Below the pieces are notes generated by a model, which was not told where the DNA came from, did not search any database, and saw nothing but the letters and a program-made list of their open reading frames with translations. The translations under genes were made by a program, and so were the position numbers. Below are positions 18,639 to 27,818 of a stretch of 64,000 nucleotides of DNA, piece by piece. The DNA is from Haloechinothrix aidingensis (lineage in GTDB: Bacteria; Actinomycetota; Actinomycetes; Mycobacteriales; Pseudonocardiaceae): positions 218,006 through 282,005 of the forward strand of contig NZ_JACCKD010000008.1 of NCBI RefSeq assembly GCF_013450155.1, in the 5' to 3' direction. The stretch's first letter is position 1. Every line of letters begins with the position of its first letter.

Positions 18639-20150
18639 TCATTCCCTGCGTCTACGCCTACGGGGTTCGACGCCGCCGCCGTAGGAGGCCAGCAGCTCGC
18701 CGACCGGCCGGCCCTCCGCGTGCGATCCGGCGTCATCCGGCTCCTCGGCCTCGTGCGCACCGCGCCCTCGCTGGCCGTCCCCTGCCCGCCGTTCATCGCC
18801 CGCCCGGCCGTCACCTGCGACCTGGTCGTGCCGGGAGCGCCTGCCGTCCTCGGGAGGACGCTCGTGCCGGGAGTGCCGCTCGTGGCCCTGCCGGTCATGC
18901 TGACCGGCAGGAACCGCGCTGTGCGCACCGTGCGCGCCGTTGCGCCCGTGCCTCGGGGGGTCGCCGTCGTCGGCGCCCCACTGCTGCCAGGTCCGTGGCT
19001 CGTGCCCGGCGGCGTGCGCGCCGTGGCCCGGTGCGTGACGACCGGGCGAACGCACTGTCGGACCGGAATCCGGGTATCCGTTCGGCTGGCCCGGTGTGTG
19101 GCCCGGTGGCTGGCCCCGTGACTGGCCCGGCGGCTGGCCCCGTGCGTGGGTCGGTCCGTGACCGGGGGGAGGCGTGAACCACGAGGAGGCACCTCCGCCG
19201 GAAGCGCCGCTCGTGGCAGGCGGCTCCTCTGGATGCGCGTGGTGGCTGCCCCGTCGCGGGGCGAGGTCCTGCGGCTCGGCGGCGCTGTGGCTGTTGCTGT
19301 GCGCGGCGGCCGCCGCAGCGCCCCCGTCCCGTGCCCTGTGCCCGTTGTAGGAGGCCTCATGGCCGTTGTACGGGGCACCGGGGAAGTCACCTGCCGCGCC
19401 GTTCGAGGAGCCGCCGTGCGCGGCGTCGCCGTACTCGATCACCCGCGCGAAAGTCTCGGTGGACGCCTCCTGAGGCTGCCCCCGACGCCCCCCGTTCGGG
19501 TAACCGGCACCCGCGGGTGCCGGGTTTCGCTGCCGAGCGCCATCGGGGTCGCTGTCCGCGCCCGCACCGTCACGGTACGCCGCACCGTGGCGAGCACCGT
19601 CCATGTTGTTCGCCAGCGCCTCGAGCCCGAGCTCGTCGTACGCGCCCATGCCACCCTGCTCGAGGTACCGCACCTCGTCCCCGCCGGCACGCATCCGGGT
19701 GGCCTGCGCCGTCAGCGCGATCCGCTCGTACAGCACCTCGCCGTCGAGCAACTGGCGTAACGTCTGCTGCAACGCCTCGACCTCGGAGCGCAGCCGGTCC
19801 AGCTCCGCGCGCGACGCGTCCTCGAGCTCCTTGCGCTTGGCGAGCTCGAACTCGAGCTCGTGCTGCTTGCGCGCGGTCACCTCGCGCTCCAGCTCCTGCT
19901 CGTAGACCTCCTGCGCCCGTTCGACCGACTCCTGGGCCTGCTCGGCTGCCACCTCGGCCTGCGCGGCATGCGTGCGGAAACGCGCCGCGAGCACGCCGGC
20001 GAGCAGCGCGGCCCACAACGCGGCGAGCAGCCCCAGGCGAAGTGCACGATCGTCCGACGTCAGCAGCAGCACGCAGATCGCCCCGGCGGCCAGCACCACG
20101 CTCGCGATGAGCGTCAACGTGCCCGCGCGGCCGCCGGATGCAACCTTCAT
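18639..20150 (-). CDS. Membrane protein with coiled coil and low-complexity tail (DUF6779, Rv3604c-like)
   Basis: About 503 residues. Two membrane segments lie near the N terminus (LTLIASVVLAAGAICVLLLT and LGLLAALWAALLAGVLAARF). A strongly charged coiled coil follows (AAEQAQESVERAQEVYEQEL through LRSEVEALQQTLRQLLDG), then a conserved short segment and about 300 residues of Gly/His/Pro/Arg-rich low complexity with near-repeats of GQPPGQSRGQPPGH. The tail faces the cytoplasm if the two segments form a hairpin. Function is unknown. The gene keeps the same place between panC-DUF2520 and DUF3180-folK as Rv3604c in M. tuberculosis. The ATG at 20150 is chosen over one 39 bases earlier because the conserved part begins there. 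Confidence 0.8.
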   Translation of the reverse strand: MKVASGGRAGTLTLIASVVLAAGAICVLLLTSDDRALRLGLLAALWAALLAGVLAARFRTHAAQAEVAAEQAQESVERAQEVYEQELEREVTARKQHELEFELAKRKELEDASRAELDRLRSEVEALQQTLRQLLDGEVLYERIALTAQATRMRAGGDEVRYLEQGGMGAYDELGLEALANNMDGARHGAAYRDGAGADSDPDGARQRNPAPAGAGYPNGGRRGQPQEASTETFARVIEYGDAAHGGSSNGAAGDFPGAPYNGHEASYNGHRARDGGAAAAAAHSNSHSAAEPQDLAPRRGSHHAHPEEPPATSGASGGGASSWFTPPPGHGPTHARGQPPGQSRGQPPGHTPGQPNGYPDSGPTVRSPGRHAPGHGAHAAGHEPRTWQQWGADDGDPPRHGRNGAHGAHSAVPAGQHDRQGHERHSRHERPPEDGRRSRHDQVAGDGRAGDERRAGDGQRGRGAHEAEEPDDAGSHAEGRPVGELLASYGGGVEPRRRRRRE

Positions 20151-20293
20151 AGCCGTGAGCCTACCTGTTAGTGACGAGACCGATACCAACTCGGTACTTT
20201 CGTTGTCGTCTCCTACGAGGTATCCACGCCGAACTTGTCATCGAACGGTGCGTGAAACGGTATCCGCCCGGCCCGCGTCCGCACGGCGCGACA

Positions 20294-20755
20294 CTACTCC
20301 GTGGACCGGTCACGCCGCTGCTCGTCGTCCGGCTCGGGCGAACGGCAGCTGTACTCCAACCACAACGCGGCCCCGATCAGGCAAGCAGCGCAGATCACAC
20401 CGACCACCGCGCTCGGCACATCCTCGGCCGCCGCGTGCACCGTGCTCGACCTGGGGGTCAGGTACAGCAACGCGCCGAGCCAGCCACCGAGCATGAGCGC
20501 GCCGAGCAGTGAGGACGCCTTGGCCAGGATGACGAACCTGGCGATGAGCAGTCCGGCGTAGACACGCCCCTCCCTGATCCTTCCCCGTGCTGAGACGGCG
20601 AACCCGAGCTCGACCAGCGCGAGGACCAGCAACGTGACGCCCGCCAGGGTCGGTAGCTCCGGCATCGCCCGGTACGCGTTGTCGAACAGCACGTATCCCA
20701 CGCCGAGCCCGATCAGGCCCGCGAGTGCCAGGTCTCTCGCCCGAGTGAAGTGCAC
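20294..20755 (-). CDS. DUF3180 membrane protein (Rv3605c-like)
   Basis: A 153-residue integral membrane protein with a GTG start (MHFTRARDLALAGLIGLGVG). Four hydrophobic segments are seen: residues about 9-27, LAGVTLLVLALVELGFAVSA, LIARFVILAKASSLLGALML, and VPSAVVGVICAACLIGAALW. This is the pattern of DUF3180, a family of unknown role found next to folK in actinobacteria. It is separated from folK by 23 bases and likely shares the fol operon transcript. Confidence 0.85.
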   Translation of the reverse strand: MHFTRARDLALAGLIGLGVGYVLFDNAYRAMPELPTLAGVTLLVLALVELGFAVSARGRIREGRVYAGLLIARFVILAKASSLLGALMLGGWLGALLYLTPRSSTVHAAAEDVPSAVVGVICAACLIGAALWLEYSCRSPEPDDEQRRDRSTE

Positions 20756-20778
20756 CCGGCCAGCGTATCGGGCACGCC

Positions 20779-21273
20779 CTACGCCAGGCGCAGGTCATCC
20801 CGCAGCCGCACACCGGCACGCTCCTCCGCGGGCAGCTCCGCGAGCAGCCCGGCGACCGACCCCCGGCCGGGCAGCCAGGCCGCCTGCTCGATCTCCAGCC
20901 ACGGGACCAGCACCGTTGCGCGGGAGGCGGTCCCCGGGTGTGGCAGCAGCAGGCGGGGGTCCTCGGAACGCACCTCGCCGACCACGACGACGTCGACATC
21001 CAGGGTTCGCGGGCCCCATCGCTGCTCCCGCACCCGGTCGGCGGCCTCCTCGAGCTCCTGGGCGCGGCGCAACCAGTCCCACTCGTCACGGCCGGGATCA
21101 TCCACAACGCACACGGCATTGAGGAAGTCCGGCTGATCGGACACACCCCACGGCCGTGTCTCGTACACCGACGACACGGCGACCAGCGCGTCCCGTAGCC
21201 CGTCGACGGCGAGCTGGAGATACCCCAACCGGTCTCCGAGGTTCGACCCCAGCGAGAGCACGGTCCTGCTCAC
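20779..21273 (-). CDS. folK: HPPK, 6-hydroxymethyl-dihydropterin pyrophosphokinase FolK
   Basis: 164 residues from the GTG at 21273, whose GTGA overlaps the folB stop. It transfers pyrophosphate from ATP to hydroxymethyl-dihydropterin. Motifs: VLSLGSNLGDRLGYLQLAVD at the N terminus, then SSVYETRPWGVSDQPDFLNA, and the active site RWGPRTLDVDVVVVG with LLLPHPG. It is the third step in the pathway encoded by the folE-folP-folB-folK operon. Confidence 0.96.
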   Translation of the reverse strand: MSRTVLSLGSNLGDRLGYLQLAVDGLRDALVAVSSVYETRPWGVSDQPDFLNAVCVVDDPGRDEWDWLRRAQELEEAADRVREQRWGPRTLDVDVVVVGEVRSEDPRLLLPHPGTASRATVLVPWLEIEQAAWLPGRGSVAGLLAELPAEERAGVRLRDDLRLA

Positions 21274-21680
21274 GAGACGCGCTCCCGGCTGACCGTGACA
21301 GCGACGTCCCCGAACGGAACCTGGATCGGGGCCGACGGCTTGTGCACCGTCACCTCGACCCCCCACAGGCGAGGGTCGTCGGCCAGGTCATCGGCGATCC
21401 GTCCGGCCAGGGCCTCGATCAGGTCGCACGGCTCGCCGCCCACGATCTCGACAACCCTGTTGGCCAGCGCGCCGTAGTCGAGGGTGTCCTCCAGCCGATC
21501 GCTACGCTGCGCCTCGGCCAGGTCGGCGCGCAGCCGCAGGTCCACAACGAACTCCTGCCCCTGCCGCCGCTCCGAGTCGAATACCCCGTGCCTGCCGAAG
21601 GCCCTGATGCCGGTCAGGTCGATCCGGTCATGCGGTTCACGCACGACCGCCCGGCCCGCACCGTCCCGATTCGGCTCCAT
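21270..21680 (-). CDS. folB: Dihydroneopterin aldolase FolB
   Basis: About 136 residues. It cleaves dihydroneopterin to hydroxymethyl-dihydropterin and glycolaldehyde. The family signature is IDLTGIRAFGRHGVFDSERR, followed by GQEFVVDLRLRADL, the substrate-binding Glu in DLIEALAGRIADDL and the closing VEVTVHKPSAPI. The N-terminal extension of about 20 residues (MEPNRDGAGRAVV) is not conserved, so a later start is possible. It lies between folP (7-base gap) and folK (4-base overlap). Confidence 0.95.
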   Translation of the reverse strand: MEPNRDGAGRAVVREPHDRIDLTGIRAFGRHGVFDSERRQGQEFVVDLRLRADLAEAQRSDRLEDTLDYGALANRVVEIVGGEPCDLIEALAGRIADDLADDPRLWGVEVTVHKPSAPIQVPFGDVAVTVSRERVS

Positions 21681-21687
21681 CGATGCC

Positions 21688-22551
21688 TCACGCACCACCG
21701 CGAGCCCACGCGGCCGACACCGAGACGGCGTCGAACGACGCACCGACCTCGTGCACCCGAACCCCCCACACGCCTGCGGCCGCAGCCAGGGCGGACACCG
21801 CTGCCGTGGCTACCTCCCTGCCGTCGGGCTCACGCGGGTTGCCGTCGGCGTCCGGCAGCAACGCACCGAGGAACCGTTTGCGCGACGCCCCGATCAGCAC
21901 CGGGAATCCCAGCCCGAGCAGCGTATCGAGGTGATGCAGCAACGCCCAGTTGTGCTCGGCGCGCTTGGCGAAACCCAGCCCCGGGTCCAGTACGATCTCC
22001 TCCGGCGCGACGCCCGCGGCGACCACCGCGTCCACCTGTCGCGACAGCTCGGTACGTACCTGCTCGACCACATCGGTGTAGGTCGCCAGCGAGTCCATCT
22101 CCCTGCTGTGCCCGCGCCAGTGCATCAGCACGAACGGCACCCGCGCCGCGGCGGCGACCTTGGCCATGTTCGGATCGGCCAACCCCCCGGAGACGTCGTT
22201 GATGACGTGCGCACCCGCGTCCAGCGCGGCCTCGGCGACCTCGGCGCGAGTGGTGTCGATCGACAGCTCGAACCCGTCCGCGGCGAGGGCCTTGATCACC
22301 GGGAGGACGCGCTCGATCTCCACCTCGGCTGCGACCCGGTCCGCTCCCGGCCGGGTGGACTCCCCGCCGACGTCGATGAGGTCCGCGCCGCGCGCGGTCA
22401 TCTCGTGCGCGTGGCGCAGCGCGTCATCGACATGGAAGTACTGTCCGCCGTCGGAGAACGAGTCCGGGGTGACGTTGAGAACCCCGACCACGCTGCACCT
22501 GCCGGCGTGCCGCGGTACTCCGGTGCCGGGGGTGAACCGCAGTGCACTCAT
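21688..22551 (-). CDS. folP: Dihydropteroate synthase FolP
   Basis: 287 residues. It condenses dihydropterin pyrophosphate with p-aminobenzoate and is the sulfonamide target. Signatures: [94 protein letters not shown] and [13 protein letters not shown]. This is the functional FolP1 type, with all conserved loops present. The ATG at 22551 overlaps the folE stop (ATGA). Confidence 0.97.
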   Translation of the reverse strand: MSALRFTPGTGVPRHAGRCSVVGVLNVTPDSFSDGGQYFHVDDALRHAHEMTARGADLIDVGGESTRPGADRVAAEVEIERVLPVIKALAADGFELSIDTTRAEVAEAALDAGAHVINDVSGGLADPNMAKVAAAARVPFVLMHWRGHSREMDSLATYTDVVEQVRTELSRQVDAVVAAGVAPEEIVLDPGLGFAKRAEHNWALLHHLDTLLGLGFPVLIGASRKRFLGALLPDADGNPREPDGREVATAAVSALAAAAGVWGVRVHEVGASFDAVSVSAAWARGGA

Positions 22552-23234
22552 CGGATTCGTCCCTTGAGCAGATCCAGCGCCTCCGCCCGGGACGACGCCG
22601 ACGACTTCAGCAGACCACGCACAGCCGACGTCGTGGTCCTGGCGCCCGGCTTGCGGATCCCGCGCATGGCCATGCACAGGTGCTCGGCCTCGACGACCAC
22701 GATCACGCCGCGCGGCTGCAACCTGCGTTCCACAGCGTCCGCGACCTGCGACGTCAGCCGCTCCTGCACCTGCGGCCGCCGCGCGTAGAGGTCGACGAGC
22801 CTTGCCAGTTTGGACAACCCGGTGACCCTGCCGTGCTCGTCGGGGATGTAACCGACGTGCGCCACACCGTGGAACGGCACGAGGTGGTGCTCGCAGGTGC
22901 TGAACATCGGGATGTCGGTGATGAGAACCAGCTCCTCGTGGCTCTCGTCGAAGGTGCGGTCGATGACCGCGGCCGGGTCGGTGTGCAACCCGGCGAAGAG
23001 CTCCCGGTAAGCGCGTGCGACCCGGGCGGGCGTCTCCTGCAGACCCTCCCGGTCCGGGTCCTCACCGCAGGCGATGAGCAGCTCCCGGACAGCCTTCTCC
23101 GCGCGGGCCGCGTCGAACACGCCTGCCGCGCCGGTCTCGCCGAGCACGTCGGCCCCGTCCAGCTCGCCGTCGCGACCGAACTCACCGTCGCTCGCGACAT
23201 AGGGGCCGAACTCGTCACCCTCGATGTTGCCCAT
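22548..23234 (-). CDS. folE: GTP cyclohydrolase I FolE
   Basis: 228 residues from the ATG at 23234, with an ATG at 23282 as the alternative. It opens GTP to dihydroneopterin triphosphate, the first step of folate synthesis. Motifs: [20 protein letters not shown], the zinc site [40 protein letters not shown] and [20 protein letters not shown]. About 45 N-terminal residues are non-conserved, acidic and Gly-rich. The start overlaps the 3' end of ftsH by 20 bases, so ftsH and the fol genes are probably one transcript, as in M. tuberculosis Rv3610c-Rv3606c. Confidence 0.95.
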   Translation of the reverse strand: MGNIEGDEFGPYVASDGEFGRDGELDGADVLGETGAAGVFDAARAEKAVRELLIACGEDPDREGLQETPARVARAYRELFAGLHTDPAAVIDRTFDESHEELVLITDIPMFSTCEHHLVPFHGVAHVGYIPDEHGRVTGLSKLARLVDLYARRPQVQERLTSQVADAVERRLQPRGVIVVVEAEHLCMAMRGIRKPGARTTTSAVRGLLKSSASSRAEALDLLKGRIR

Positions 23235-25767
23235 CCTGCCCGTCGGCGTTCCGTCGATGCTTCCCGTCACCTGGCTGTCCATCTCCGTACTGCCCGGCCT
23301 GTGGCCACCCGCCGTCGCCGTCCGGTGCCTGGGGTTGCTCGCCCCCGAGCTGCCCGCGCTCGCTACCGACGGGTCCTTCCGACCCCGGCGCCGCACCCGG
23401 TCCCGGTGCAGCACCCGGTCCCGGTGCTCCCGGACCCTGCGAGCCGGGCCCATACTGCCGGTTGCGGCCGCTCGGGCTGGTAGCCGGCTTCCACCCGGGC
23501 GGCGCGCCGTAGTTCGGCGGGCCGTACGGGTTGCCCTGCCGCGCCGAGCCCTCCGGCTGCTGCCCGTAACCACGGTACCCCTGTCCACCGTTCGGCCCCG
23601 TTCCGTACCGGGGGTCGCGCTGCTGGGGCTCGCCCGGCCACGGCTCGCGCTGCGCACCGTGCCGGGTGTCCGTGCCCGTCCCGTTCGGCCCCGCCGGCCG
23701 GTATGCATACGGGTTGGCAGGGGCAGCGGACGGCTCCTGCTCGGCCTGCCCGCTCGGTTCCTGCGTCTCTCCGGCCGCCTGCCCCGCCGGAGCGTTGCTC
23801 GCAGGCTCAGTTCGCGGCTGCTCCGGTGGTGGCCACGGCTCACCCCGCTCGGCAGCGACCTCGGCAGGCGTCTTGATGGGCGGCTTCTCCGAGGGCTTGC
23901 GGCTGCCGAACTCGTTGAACACCGTGATGCGCGGCCGCTTGGAGACCTTGGCGAAGATGCGCTCCAGGTCGGGACGCTGCAGCGTCTCCTTGCGCAGCAC
24001 TTCGTAGACGAGGTCGTCGAGTACGTCGCGGTAGTTGGACAGTACCTCCCACGCCTCGGTGTGCGCGGTCTCGATCAGCTTGCGCACTTCCTCGTCGATC
24101 TCGTGGGCGACCTCGAGCGAGTAGTCAGCCTCCTTGCCCGCCGAACGCCCCAGGAACGGGTCGCCCTGCTCGTGGCCGTACTTGACAGCGCCGAGCCGGG
24201 CGCTCATGCCGTACTCCTTGACCATCGCCTTGGCGATCTTGGTCGCCTGCTCGATGTCCGAGGAAGCCCCCGTGGTGGGCTCGTGGAACACCAGCTCCTC
24301 GGCGGTGCGCCCACCCATCGCGAAGACCAGCCTGCCGATCATCTCCGAGCGGGTCATCAGGTCCTTGTCGTCCTCCGGCACGAGCAACGCATGCCCGCCG
24401 GTACGACCGCGCGGCAGGATGGTCAGCTTGTACACCGGTTCGATATCCGGCATCGCCCACGCGGCCAGCGCGTGCCCACCCTCGTGATAGGCGGTGATCT
24501 TCTTTTCCTTCTCGGAGATCACCTTGCCCTTGCGTGCGGGACCGCCGATGACCCGGTCCACGGATTCCTCGAGCGCGTACTCGTCGATCTCGGTCCGGTG
24601 CAGGCGCGCGGTCAGCAGCGCCGCTTCGTTGAGCACGTTCTCCAGGTCGGCGCCCGACATGCCTGCCGTCCGCTTGGCGAGGCCGTCCAGGCTGGCGTCC
24701 GGTGCCAGCGGCTTGCTCTTCGCGTGCACCTCCAGGATGGCCTTCCTGCCGCGCAGATCGGGCGCTTGTACCGGGATCTGCCTGTCGAACCGGCCGGGAC
24801 GCAGCAGGGCCGGATCGAGGATGTCCGGGCGGTTGGTGGCGGCGATGAGGATGATCCCGCCCTTGGAGTCGAACCCGTCCATCTCGACGAGCAGCTGGTT
24901 CAGGGTCTGCTCCCGCTCGTCGTGGCCGCCACCGAGGCCGGCACCGCGCTGCCTGCCGACCGCGTCGATCTCGTCGACGAAGATGATGCACGGCGCGTTC
25001 TGCTTGGCCTGCTCGAACAGGTCGCGCACCCGGGAGGCGCCAACACCGACGAACATCTCCACGAAGTCGGAGCCGGAGATGGTGTAGAACGGCACCCCGG
25101 CCTCACCGGCGACCGCGCGGGCCAGCAGCGTCTTGCCGGTACCGGGCGGGCCGTAGAGCAGCACGCCCTTCGGGATCTTGGCCCCGAGCTCCTGGTAGCG
25201 CGCCGGGCTCTGCAGGAAGTCCTTGATCTCGTGCAGCTCCTCGACCGCCTCGTCGGCACCGGCGACGTCGGTGAACAAGCTGGTCGGCATGTCCTTCGTG
25301 AGCTGCTTCGCCTTGGACTTGCCGAAGTTGAGGACCTTGCTCCCGCCGCCCTGCGCGTTGTTCATGACCCAGAACAGCAGCAACAGCAGCAGTGCCAGCG
25401 GGATCATGTAGATCAGCATCTGGCCCAGCAACGAGCTCTGCGAGACCGACGTCTCGACTTCCACGCCCTGCCCGAGCAGGTCGTTGTAGATGTCCTGGGA
25501 CACCCGCTCCGGGTACTGGGTGATGACCTGGCTGGTCGACTCCCCCTCGACCTCGATCGACTCGTCGAGGTCGAGCAGCAGCTGCTGCTCCTTGTCCTCG
25601 ATCTCGGCCGAGCCGATGTTGTCCGCCGAGATCTGCTGCATGGCCTGCGACGTCGAAACCTCGGTGTAGCCGCGGTGATCGTCGAGGAGCGTGGAGAACA
25701 GGAAGTACAGACCCACAGCCAGGGCGATCCACACCAGTGGGTTCTTGAGGAGCCGCTTTCGGTCCAT
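23215..25767 (-). CDS. ftsH: ATP-dependent zinc metalloprotease FtsH
   Basis: An 850-residue membrane-anchored AAA protease for quality control. Two membrane segments flank the extracellular domain ([19 protein letters not shown] near residue 10; [20 protein letters not shown] near residue 110). The AAA domain has Walker [14 protein letters not shown], Walker [15 protein letters not shown] and [22 protein letters not shown]. The zinc site HEGGH sits in [13 protein letters not shown]. The C-terminal tail of about 230 residues is Pro/Gly/Gln-rich and disordered, longer than in E. coli, as is usual in Pseudonocardiales. It is the first gene of the ftsH-fol transcript. Confidence 0.98.
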   Translation of the reverse strand: MDRKRLLKNPLVWIALAVGLYFLFSTLLDDHRGYTEVSTSQAMQQISADNIGSAEIEDKEQQLLLDLDESIEVEGESTSQVITQYPERVSQDIYNDLLGQGVEVETSVSQSSLLGQMLIYMIPLALLLLLLFWVMNNAQGGGSKVLNFGKSKAKQLTKDMPTSLFTDVAGADEAVEELHEIKDFLQSPARYQELGAKIPKGVLLYGPPGTGKTLLARAVAGEAGVPFYTISGSDFVEMFVGVGASRVRDLFEQAKQNAPCIIFVDEIDAVGRQRGAGLGGGHDEREQTLNQLLVEMDGFDSKGGIILIAATNRPDILDPALLRPGRFDRQIPVQAPDLRGRKAILEVHAKSKPLAPDASLDGLAKRTAGMSGADLENVLNEAALLTARLHRTEIDEYALEESVDRVIGGPARKGKVISEKEKKITAYHEGGHALAAWAMPDIEPVYKLTILPRGRTGGHALLVPEDDKDLMTRSEMIGRLVFAMGGRTAEELVFHEPTTGASSDIEQATKIAKAMVKEYGMSARLGAVKYGHEQGDPFLGRSAGKEADYSLEVAHEIDEEVRKLIETAHTEAWEVLSNYRDVLDDLVYEVLRKETLQRPDLERIFAKVSKRPRITVFNEFGSRKPSEKPPIKTPAEVAAERGEPWPPPEQPRTEPASNAPAGQAAGETQEPSGQAEQEPSAAPANPYAYRPAGPNGTGTDTRHGAQREPWPGEPQQRDPRYGTGPNGGQGYRGYGQQPEGSARQGNPYGPPNYGAPPGWKPATSPSGRNRQYGPGSQGPGAPGPGAAPGPGAAPGSEGPVGSERGQLGGEQPQAPDGDGGWPQAGQYGDGQPGDGKHRRNADGQDGQHRG

Positions 25768-26083
25768 GCTGATCGGCCGCTGAGGCCTTGACCCTCCCTG
25801 AATTAACCTCGAGAGTTTGCGATGCCTACCGACGGGTGGGCACGGCGCGGGCACGCCACGGGGAGTAACCGCGGTGCCGGCGAGGCCGACACCGCATCAT
25901 TTCAGGGTACCGCCCGGCAGTCACCCCTCCCACCGCCCCAGGCATACCCGACCAGAGGCGGCAAACCGGGAGCCGAAGGTGACCCCGCTTCCATAGAGGG
26001 AGCCCAATGTCACGTTCGGCTCCCTCCCCGGCGCCCGGTCAACGGTTGGTGGACGGGCGTTGTTCCGTACGGGTCCCGGCGAC
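25768..26083. other. Intergenic region between the EspG gene and ftsH
   Basis: A 316-base region that holds the ftsH promoter near its left side and a palindromic repeat (25968-26024) near the 3' end of the EspG gene. No coding stretch is seen. Confidence 0.5.
25968..26024. repeat. Palindromic repeat, decayed copy of the 35.13-kb element
   Basis: Left arm GGGAGCCGAAGGTGAC (25968-25983) and right arm CCCAATGTCACGTTCGGCTC plus CC (26003-26024) are near-inverse. The right arm is almost identical to the right arm of the perfect element at 35171-35195, differing by one base over 22 (ACGTTC versus ACATTC). The left arm has lost the ATTGGG part. It lies just downstream of the ESX cluster's last gene and could act as its terminator, but sequence identity with the other copy points to a repeat family. 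Confidence 0.8.
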
Positions 26084-26953
26084 CTACCGGGTGTGACTCA
26101 GCTCGCCGGTCAGGTCCGCAAGGCGGCTCCGTAGCGTCTTCGTGTCCGCCGGGGACACGGTGACCCACTCGTGGCCGTCCGAACCGGTCCTGGTCAGGCT
26201 CAGGTAGCGGCCCGTGTCGGTGTCGAACCACGCCAGCACAGGGGAGCGGCGGCGGGAACCGAACTCGTCACGGGCGTTCGCGGCCAGCTGCCCACCTCGG
26301 ATGCGCGGCTGCCCGGCCAGCCGAGCGTAGTCCTGACGCTGGTCACCGGCGGTCCGCTCGGACAGCCGGGGGTGTGAGCGGGACCGGGACTGCCGCGTGA
26401 GGCCCAACCCGAACCGGCCGGCAAGGCCCTCCTCGGGTTCGGCCGCCACGCTGGACGCGTGCGCACCCCGTGCCGGAGTAGTACGCGCGGCCTCCTCCCG
26501 CGAGATCGTGATCGAGCGCTCGGTACCGCGCCGGCACGCGGGCAACAGCTCGACGATCTCGGTCACCGCGGCGTCCGGGTAGATGGGCCGTAGTCGGATC
26601 CCCTCGGCGTCCTGCACCGCGAGCACCCCGCCTGAGCTGTCGGCCGCCGCGATAGCCGCGACCGGTCGCGCGCCGAGGTCGGGGACGAACAGCGCGTCGA
26701 CGCTGTGCGGGGCACGGGCCAGCAGCGTCAGCCAGTGCTCGACGGTCGGCTCGATCCCGCCGACGTTGTCCTTGACGCCGCTGGCGCGCAACTCGTCCTC
26801 GGTGCGGAAGCGCAGCGCCACCCGCTCGTCCATCGTCGCACCGTGTGAGGCCACACGGAGCGGGTACGGCACCTCACCCAGTCCCGCGGACTCCCAGAGG
26901 AAGTCGAATGCGACCGGCGCGAAGAACCGCGCGGCGGATGTTCCCTGCGTCAT
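26084..26953 (-). CDS. ESX secretion-associated chaperone, EspG family (1)
   Basis: A 289-residue EspG-like protein. The family start is clear: VAFDFLWESAGLGEVPYPL, then SHGATMDERVALR. Later LARAPHSVDALFVPDL and the C-terminal PVLAWFDTDTGRYLSLTRTG also fit. EspG proteins are cytosolic chaperones that bind the tip of PPE proteins before type VII secretion. It is the last gene of a four-gene cluster (small helical protein, PPE-like, EspG, EspG). The middle segment of about 60 Ser/Arg/Glu-rich residues is an insertion relative to copy 2. Confidence 0.87.
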   Translation of the reverse strand: MTQGTSAARFFAPVAFDFLWESAGLGEVPYPLRVASHGATMDERVALRFRTEDELRASGVKDNVGGIEPTVEHWLTLLARAPHSVDALFVPDLGARPVAAIAAADSSGGVLAVQDAEGIRLRPIYPDAAVTEIVELLPACRRGTERSITISREEAARTTPARGAHASSVAAEPEEGLAGRFGLGLTRQSRSRSHPRLSERTAGDQRQDYARLAGQPRIRGGQLAANARDEFGSRRRSPVLAWFDTDTGRYLSLTRTGSDGHEWVTVSPADTKTLRSRLADLTGELSHTR

Positions 26954-26996
26954 ACTGTTGCCCTCCCGTTCGGCCGACCGGCGGCGCGACTGCCGC

Positions 26997-27818
26997 CTAC
27001 CCTGCCATCGCCGAGCGGCGGGCTCCTATTAACATCTCGCCGACCCGGTGGCGCAGGGTCGGCGCGTCGGCAGGGGCGATGGTGACCCAGTCACGACCGT
27101 CGCCGCCCTGGCTCACCTGCGTCATGTAGCGCCCGCCATCGGTGTCGAACCAGCTCAACACCGCCGAACGCGACTTCTCCCCGAACGAGGAGCGGCTGTT
27201 CGCGCCGATCTGGCCGCCCCGCAACCGCGACTGCGCGTGCAGCCGCGCGAGCGCCTTGCGCTCCTCATCAGTACCCGGACGTGTCGCGCCGTTGCCGCGT
27301 CCCGGCCGGGCAGCGAGCTCCGCCTCGGGCCTGCGCTGCAGGAAGTCCGCACCGGGGCCTGCCATGAGCTGCTCGACCGGTACGGTCACCGACCGCTCCT
27401 GACCGCGCTGCGCGCGCGGCAGCAGCGATACGACCGCGCTCGCCAGCCCGTCCGGGTCGACCGCATCCAGCCTCAGCCCGTCGTCGGCCTGGACGGCCAG
27501 CACCCCCTTGCCGCCCGCCGCGGCCGCCAGCGCGAGCACCACACCGGAACCGGCGTCGGGGATGAACATCGAGTCGACACTCGCGTCGGCCCGCGCGAGT
27601 ACGTCCAACCGGTCGGCCAGCTCCGGGTGGAGCCTGCCGCGCTGGTCGAGCAGGCCGCGCTCGGCCAGCTCACCGAGGGTGCGCCTGCGCAGCTCGGCTC
27701 GCTCGTCCATGGTGGCCCCGTGCGAGCGCACCTCGAGCGGGTAGGGAAGCTCCCCAGCGCTGTGCGACTCCCAGAGGAAATCGAGTTCCAGTGGCGACAG
27801 CGGATCGGCCGCCTGCAT
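26997..27818 (-). CDS. ESX secretion-associated chaperone, EspG family (2)
   Basis: About 273 residues, a paralogue of the next gene with the same landmarks: LELDFLWESHSAGELPYPLE, SHGATMDERAELRRRTL, SVDSMFIPDAGSG and VLSWFDTDGGRYMTQVSQGG. It presumably binds the PPE-like product of the overlapping upstream gene, since PPE and cognate EspG are often adjacent. The start is ATG 27818, or GTG 27821, which overlaps the PPE-like stop. Having two EspG copies for one PPE-like gene is unusual; one may serve a substrate encoded elsewhere. Confidence 0.87.
   Translation of the reverse strand: MQAADPLSPLELDFLWESHSAGELPYPLEVRSHGATMDERAELRRRTLGELAERGLLDQRGRLHPELADRLDVLARADASVDSMFIPDAGSGVVLALAAAAGGKGVLAVQADDGLRLDAVDPDGLASAVVSLLPRAQRGQERSVTVPVEQLMAGPGADFLQRRPEAELAARPGRGNGATRPGTDEERKALARLHAQSRLRGGQIGANSRSSFGEKSRSAVLSWFDTDGGRYMTQVSQGGDGRDWVTIAPADAPTLRHRVGEMLIGARRSAMAG

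Noticed and set aside
23224..25791. An 855-codon plus-strand frame opposite ftsH
   Set aside because: Shadow of ftsH, with no motif and no ribosome binding site.
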